Shown: piece by piece, positions 6,214 to 9,534 of the stretch
Numbering within the stretch: position 1 is the first letter of the stretch
How the letters are laid out: each line of letters opens with the position of its first letter
Assembly: GCA_030044075.1 (NCBI GenBank)
Contig: JASHWM010000224.1
Span: 1-9,534, forward strand
DNA from: Candidatus Rhabdochlamydia sp.
Lineage (GTDB): Bacteria > Chlamydiota > Chlamydiia > Chlamydiales > Rhabdochlamydiaceae
DNA length: 9,534 nt
Direction of reading: 5' to 3'
Program-made: the position numbers and the translations under genes
Notes under the pieces: generated by a model
What the model saw: only the letters and a program-made list of their open reading frames with translations
What the model was told of the DNA's origin: nothing
The model's database searches: none

Positions 6214-7344
6214 ATGTTATATAACAAAGCCCAACCATTTCTTTCGCGCATCAAAGAAAGGTCCCTGTTAAATAAGCAAGGATCTTCAAAACAGACTTAT
6301 CATATTGTTTTGGATATTGCTGATTCCGGGATTCAGTTTGATGTAGGGGATTCTATCGCCGTCCTCCCACAAAACGATCCGGTGATTGTAAAAGACTTTT
6401 TATCAGCGCTTCAGGCCAATGGTGAAGAAAAGATTTGCGATCGACGTTCGGGAGAAACACTTTCGCTGCAGCATTTCTTAAGCCATAAAACAAACCTGGC
6501 CCGGGTGAACTCTTCTTTGCTCGAGCAGATTTGCACCAGGTGTCCTGACGAAGAACTCTCGGATCTATTGCAAAAGGAAAATCGCTCGCAGCTTTCCGAG
6601 TATCTCAAACAGCAAGACCTGCTTGAACTACTAAAAAAATATCAGGATATCGGGATCTCACTGGATAGTTTTTGCGCATCGGTAAGCCCCTTGCTGCCCC
6701 GGTTTTATTCGATCGCCTCTTCTCAAAACACACACCCTAGTGAAATCCATCTCACGGTCGCCCTGTTCACATTTACTGAACAAGGAGAGAAAAAATTCGG
6801 CGTGGCCAGCCATTTTTTATGCAACGTGGCAGAAAAAGACAACCATCCTATTCCGATCTACATCCAAAAAAGCCATGGGTTTACACTCCCTTCGGATGAC
6901 TCCCTGCCCATTATTATGATTGGGCCAGGAACAGGGATCGCTCCTTTCAGAGCATTTTTACAAGAAAGGATGCACAGGAATGCCCAAGGAAAAAACTGGT
7001 TATTTTTTGGTGAACGAAACAAGTCGTTTGATTTTTTCTATGAAGATTTTTGGCAGGGCCTTGAGCAAAAAAACATCCTTCAGTTCACTCCAGCTTTTTC
7101 AAGAGACCAGGATAAAAAAGTCTACGTCCAACATAAAATGTACGAAGAAAAAAAACAGATCTGGTCATGGATCCAGGAAGGCGCTGTGATCTATGTATGC
7201 GGAGATGCAAGCCGAATGGCAAAAGATGTTGAAGCAACATTGCAAACGATTATCAAAGAAGAATCAGGATGTAGTGAAGAAGACAGCCGATTGTTTATAA
7301 AAAACCTTCGATCCCAGAAACGATATCTCCTCGATGTATATTAA
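6214..7344 (+). CDS. cysJ: CysJ-like flavoprotein reductase (FAD/NADPH domains only; no FMN domain)
   Basis: 376 residues, against about 600 for E. coli CysJ: only the diflavin-reductase FAD and NADPH modules are present. Motifs: FAD-binding RFYSIASS (163-170) and GVASHFL (196-202); NADPH-binding MIGPGTGIAPFRAFLQ (235-250); LFFGERN (263-269); VCGDASRMAKDV (328-339); and the C-terminal DVY typical of CysJ. It should move electrons from NADPH to FAD. The usual next carrier, an FMN flavodoxin domain, is missing, as is a CysI hemoprotein gene in this window, so the acceptor is unknown. Chlamydia CT435 is annotated as cysJ and from memory lies beside ispF, as almost here. The start is the first ATG of the frame and matches the expected N-terminus, but no ribosome site precedes it. 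A 124-aa gene follows after 20 bp, probably co-transcribed. Sulfite reduction as such is not supported. Confidence 0.87.
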   Translation: MLYNKAQPFLSRIKERSLLNKQGSSKQTYHIVLDIADSGIQFDVGDSIAVLPQNDPVIVKDFLSALQANGEEKICDRRSGETLSLQHFLSHKTNLARVNSSLLEQICTRCPDEELSDLLQKENRSQLSEYLKQQDLLELLKKYQDIGISLDSFCASVSPLLPRFYSIASSQNTHPSEIHLTVALFTFTEQGEKKFGVASHFLCNVAEKDNHPIPIYIQKSHGFTLPSDDSLPIIMIGPGTGIAPFRAFLQERMHRNAQGKNWLFFGERNKSFDFFYEDFWQGLEQKNILQFTPAFSRDQDKKVYVQHKMYEEKKQIWSWIQEGAVIYVCGDASRMAKDVEATLQTIIKEESGCSEEDSRLFIKNLRSQKRYLLDVY

Positions 7345-7364
7345 TTTGAACCGGAAAAAAACTT

Positions 7365-7739
7365 ATGACAACCACCCAACCAAGCCCCTTTACCCCATTT
7401 CAACCAAGACAACTTTTTCCTGACCTTTCAATTGGCGAGTGCGAGGTAATGGCAACTTCGGTGACCAATATGGTCTTCAAATCGGAGCTCTTTTATAACA
7501 AATACTACAAAGACCTTCCCGATGCAAAACAGCTTCAATATGCAAGCTCTTATGCCAAGACGCATCTTGAACTGCTGGGCAAACGCATAGATGGGAAGCT
7601 CGATCTAAAAAAACTTGACCCGATGCTCTTTACCTTGCAAACACAGGGAGTTGCTCATAAAGACCTCTCGACCATCGCCACCTTTTATGGCTATGCGATG
7701 AAGCGGGAAGGGATCATTGTGACGTTTGAGCCTCTTTAA
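7365..7739 (+). CDS. Hypothetical protein, 124 aa
   Basis: I do not recognise this protein. It has a Pro/Thr/Gln-rich N-terminus (residues 3-16), then a predicted mostly helical body with [18 protein letters not shown] (43-60), a basic [13 protein letters not shown] stretch (73-85) and a C-terminal strand-like end IIVTFEPL. There is no signal peptide, membrane segment or cysteine-rich motif; the single cysteine is C25. The start is ATG 7365, with GGA about 10 nt upstream, 20 bp after the cysJ stop, so it is likely in one transcript with cysJ. Its stop TAA overlaps the ispF stop (convergent, TTAA at 7736-7739). Codon use resembles cysJ, and the frame fills the whole gap between cysJ and ispF, which supports a real gene. 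In C. trachomatis, as I recall, cysJ and ispF are adjacent, so this gene may be an insertion specific to this lineage. Confidence 0.72.
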   Translation: MTTTQPSPFTPFQPRQLFPDLSIGECEVMATSVTNMVFKSELFYNKYYKDLPDAKQLQYASSYAKTHLELLGKRIDGKLDLKKLDPMLFTLQTQGVAHKDLSTIATFYGYAMKREGIIVTFEPL

Positions 7740-8242
7740 TGCTCGATTGTGGTGATGATGCAGAAGCACTGCAGGCCATCGCCACATCCAAAGTCTGTGA
7801 GACCATCTCCAGAAGTTGATGTAATCCCTACTTGGCTAACATCAATCCCCATTACCGAAGCGATGTTTTGCCGCATTTCCAAATTGCGAGGTTCGAAGCG
7901 GGGTTTTTTTCCTTCGATGGTCAATGCAACATGTTCGATCTTTTGATTTTTTAATGTCTCGAGCGCCTTCTCCAAATATACCTGGCTATCGGTAATCCCA
8001 TCTTTATGGCACAAATCGATCGCTATGTCCCCTAGGATCGATACTCCTGTAACAGAAGTGATCGCATTGCAGATTGCATGAAAGACGACATCCCCGTCCG
8101 AATCTGCAGCAAGGCCCGGCACATCCTCAAAAATGATCCCTCCGATCACACAGGGTTTTGAAGAATCTGTAGGTAAAAACCGATGGCTGTCCTGTCCTAT
8201 CCCTGTTCGAATCCTTGGGAACCTTCTCTCCGATGAGCTCAT
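7736..8242 (-). CDS. ispF: 2-C-methyl-D-erythritol 2,4-cyclodiphosphate synthase IspF
   Basis: 168 residues; E. coli IspF is 159. It performs the ring-closing step of the MEP isoprenoid pathway, releasing CMP. The metal-ligand triad is present: D18 and H20 in GQDSHRF, and H55 in DGDVVFHA, matching D8/H10/H42 of E. coli. The SDGD loop is present (48-51), but the preceding residue is D47 where E. coli has H34. The FPDTD segment is replaced by DLCHKD (76-81), though ITDSQ keeps the DS pair. The C-terminal substrate loop is [16 protein letters not shown] (141-156) rather than the TTEKLGFTGRGEG type. The protein has about ten extra N-terminal residues; the ATG at 8242 is preceded by AAGG at good spacing. 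Its 3' end overlaps the 124-aa gene. Family assignment is firm; the active-site variations are described as seen. Confidence 0.92.
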   Translation of the reverse strand: MSSSERRFPRIRTGIGQDSHRFLPTDSSKPCVIGGIIFEDVPGLAADSDGDVVFHAICNAITSVTGVSILGDIAIDLCHKDGITDSQVYLEKALETLKNQKIEHVALTIEGKKPRFEPRNLEMRQNIASVMGIDVSQVGITSTSGDGLTDFGCGDGLQCFCIITTIEH

Positions 8243-8305
8243 ATTTGCCTTTTGTTCATTTTATCAGGGAAGTTTATTGCATTGATTCAAATTTCGCAAC
8301 TATAT

Positions 8306-8325
8306 CTTAATAAATTTATATTAAG
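8306..8325. repeat. 7-bp inverted repeat upstream of ispF
   Basis: CTTAATA (8306-8312) and TATTAAG (8319-8325) are exact reverse complements around a 6-nt AT centre. It lies about 65 bp upstream of the ispF start on the minus strand. It may be an operator, or only a product of AT-richness. Confidence 0.4.
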
Positions 8326-8377
8326 CACTTTAAGATGTGCTCTTAAGAAAGAGGGGAAAGCCAGAATTAAATGTGTT

Positions 8378-8394
8378 CAGTTTAATTTAAACTG
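8378..8394. promoter_or_regulatory. 17-nt perfect palindrome, possible operator
   Basis: CAGTTTAA-T-TTAAACTG has exact 8-bp arms around a single base. It is 37 bp upstream of the -35 of the M48 promoter and 136 bp upstream of ispF. The compact dyad is typical of binding sites for dimeric regulators. No regulator is known for it; the role is inference. Confidence 0.45.
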
Positions 8395-8430
8395 TTGATT
8401 ATAAATAGATAATGCATAAAAACTGCCAAA

Positions 8431-8459
8431 TTGCAAACAATTAAAAAATTTGATATAAT
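8431..8459 (+). promoter_or_regulatory. Sigma70/sigma66-type promoter of the M48 peptidase gene
   Basis: TTGCAA (8431-8436, 4 of 6 to consensus), a 17-bp spacer and a perfect TATAAT (8454-8459), with TG one base before the -10 (extended -10). This is the best promoter in the window. Transcription would start near 8466, giving a leader of about 94 nt before the ATG at 8560. Confidence 0.65.
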
Positions 8460-8478
8460 GTTACTAATAAATTAATGA

Positions 8479-8510
8479 AATTTCGGATTTTAAGTATACT
8501 TTCTGAAATT
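8479..8510 (+). promoter_or_regulatory. Leader hairpin with nested palindrome, 5' UTR of the M48 gene
   Basis: AATTTCGGA (8479-8487) can pair with TCTGAAATT (8502-8510) as a 9-bp RNA stem with one G-U pair and a 14-nt loop. The loop contains the perfect 10-bp palindrome AAGTATACTT (8492-8501). It lies between the predicted transcription start and the ribosome site. It could control the mRNA or be a DNA operator. There is no following T-run, so it is not an intrinsic terminator. Confidence 0.4.
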
Positions 8511-8559
8511 AACTGAAAATCGAGCATAAAACTTTGCAAATACAAATCAAGGACAAGAA

Positions 8560-9459
8560 ATGAATTTGTGTAATCAGATCAACAACTTTTGCGGACAACT
8601 CAATCAGTATGTCCCCTTGATATTAGCTGGGTCAGCTACATTATTTCGGTGCGCGCAAAATATCTCTGAATGGATGACGGTCAAACACCTTTCCAATCCT
8701 GATCAAGATATACAAAAAATATTCCAGGAAATCGTATGTGAATGTGGACTTGATGAAACTGGCTTTATTTGCAAAATTTATGATGGATATGACACACCAG
8801 CTAGAGCCATAGGGTATTACGTCGTTGCAATCAGCCAAGGTACGGCGGATCAATTAAAAGACACCAATCAAAAACTTGTAGCGCGAGAGATTATTAAACA
8901 TGAATTAGGACATTTAGTGCATAAAGATTTACCGCTCCGGGTCTTATCAAGCGCTGCCGCGACAGGAATCCTCTTTGGATTAAGCAAGATTAGCCAACAT
9001 TACATGCCGAAGCCTCACAGTTCCCTTGGAGCCCTTGCATTTGCAGTTGGAGCATTGTTTGCTACATATGTTCAATTACGATTCATGTGGAATGGACAAA
9101 TTTTCGCATTGAATTTAGAGGAAAAGCGTGCAGATGCCTTTGCAATCCAGCATTCTTCAAATCCCGAAGAATTACTTGCTATGGCAGATTATTTTTCTAA
9201 TCGATTTGAAAGTCATGTTGAGAAATTGACGATTTTACAAATCGGAGGACAAAGAATAAGTGATTTATACGAGCAGAGAAAAGATAAGAGTCAAAGCATG
9301 CGAGATTGGGCAATAGAAAACCGTCATACCCCCTACGTAGCTGGAGAATCTCGAGTACACCCAAACTTATATGATAGATCAATGACTTTCAGACTTAGTG
9401 CTGAGCAATTAAAAAAAAATAAGCTATCTGACGAAATTAATTTAATCAAACGCAGCTAA
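8560..9459 (+). CDS. M48-like zinc metallopeptidase with predicted membrane segments
   Basis: 299 residues. The zinc-peptidase motif HELGH is at 114-118. A third ligand E188 is four residues before D192 in LEEKRAD, the arrangement seen in M48 (HtpX/Ste24) enzymes. A C-terminal HP (267-268) followed by Arg residues also fits M48. Two hydrophobic stretches between the motifs (about 128-141 and 156-173) could form a membrane hairpin, as in HtpX; a weaker hydrophobic stretch occurs at 18-29. The active site would then face the cytoplasm. The ATG has AAGGA six bases upstream and its own near-consensus promoter. A new frame starts 4 bp downstream, suggesting an operon. Base composition is more AT-rich than that of ispF or cysJ. 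I cannot name a specific orthologue; HtpX itself has a longer N-terminal membrane region. The substrate is unknown, but membrane-protein quality control or peptide processing are family roles. Confidence 0.8.
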   Translation: MNLCNQINNFCGQLNQYVPLILAGSATLFRCAQNISEWMTVKHLSNPDQDIQKIFQEIVCECGLDETGFICKIYDGYDTPARAIGYYVVAISQGTADQLKDTNQKLVAREIIKHELGHLVHKDLPLRVLSSAAATGILFGLSKISQHYMPKPHSSLGALAFAVGALFATYVQLRFMWNGQIFALNLEEKRADAFAIQHSSNPEELLAMADYFSNRFESHVEKLTILQIGGQRISDLYEQRKDKSQSMRDWAIENRHTPYVAGESRVHPNLYDRSMTFRLSAEQLKKNKLSDEINLIKRS

Positions 9460-9463
9460 TCAT

Positions 9464-9534
9464 ATGACAATAAATTATCTAGAAATCCCCGGAGAGGTCC
9501 CCCCTCACTATTCGGTTCGAATCAAAGAGGCTAT
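9464..9534 (+). CDS. Start of an unidentified gene (3' truncated by window edge)
   Basis: An ATG at 9464 opens a frame of 23 codons that stays open to the window end (MTINYLEIPGEVPP, then HYSVRIKEA). It begins 4 bp after the M48 stop, a spacing typical of co-translated operon genes, and has no separate ribosome site. There is no signal peptide. Too little is visible to assign a family. Confidence 0.45.
   Translation, partial: MTINYLEIPGEVPPHYSVRIKEA

Larger units (their letters stand above)
8243..8559. other. 317-bp AT-rich intergenic region between divergent ispF and the M48 gene
   Basis: No credible protein or stable-RNA gene is seen; short ATG frames here stop within about ten codons. 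The region holds a near-consensus rightward promoter (8431-8459), a 17-nt palindrome (8378-8394), an inverted repeat (8306-8325) and a leader hairpin (8479-8510), all listed separately. CTTAA/TTAAG words recur at 8306-8347, including AGCAC...GTGCT (8324-8341). The leftward ispF promoter is not clear: a minus-strand TATAAT at 8398-8403 has a TTGGCA upstream, but at 20 bp, which is too far for a normal promoter. Confidence 0.6.

Noticed and set aside
8398..8403. Minus-strand TATAAT as the ispF promoter
   Set aside because: The only -35-like element (TTGGCA) is 20 bp away, too far for a standard promoter, and the start codon would be more than 150 bp downstream.
9514..9523. GGTTCGAATC, resembling a tRNA T-arm
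   Set aside because: The flanking bases (TTCGG before, CAAAG after the loop) do not form the 5-bp T-stem, and no acceptor or anticodon arms are found upstream. It lies within the open frame at the window end.

Overview
The window looks like chromosomal DNA of a chlamydia, probably one outside the family Chlamydiaceae (a Parachlamydiales-type 'environmental' chlamydia). The decisive marker is an EUO-type double-HTH repressor, a regulator I know only from Chlamydiae. Its neighbours fit: recJ, gltX, a Tsp protease whose catalytic triad has the CT441 spacing, a short CysJ without an FMN domain, and ispF. From memory of C. trachomatis these are CT447 (recJ), CT446 (euo), CT445 (gltX), CT441 (tsp), CT435 (cysJ) and CT434 (ispF). 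The window therefore keeps most of one conserved neighbourhood, with local shuffling, insertions (rlmD, a 124-aa orphan) and no omcB/omcA at this place. Species identification is inference; no search was run.

Layout. At 1-494 is the 3' end of recJ, overlapped by an RlmD/RumA-type rRNA uracil methyltransferase (484-1776). EUO (1759-2220) lies on the minus strand and overlaps the end of rlmD. A 261-bp AT-rich divergent region with inverted repeats separates euo from tsp (2482-4434), an exported S41 protease. gltX (4509-6014) follows. On the minus strand a 39-aa lipoprotein gene (6011-6130) ends inside the gltX stop codon. Then come cysJ (6214-7344) and a 124-residue orphan (7365-7739), which converges on ispF (7736-8242, minus). 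A 317-bp AT-rich region (8243-8559) holds several palindromes and a near-consensus promoter for an M48-like membrane metallopeptidase (8560-9459). A new reading frame opens 4 bp later and runs off the end.

Most genes are chlamydial housekeeping: recombination (RecJ), rRNA modification, developmental repression (EUO), envelope proteolysis (Tsp), Glu-tRNA synthesis (GltX), flavin-dependent electron transfer (CysJ) and isoprenoid synthesis (IspF). The right end (M48 gene and following frame) looks more accessory. Three points stand out. A patch of about 1.7 kb centred on euo has leucine-codon usage unlike its flanks, with edges inside rlmD and tsp. All three convergent gene pairs overlap at their stop codons. 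A tiny lipoprotein gene next to gltX is easily missed by annotation. I saw no rRNA, tRNA, CRISPR array or insertion sequence.
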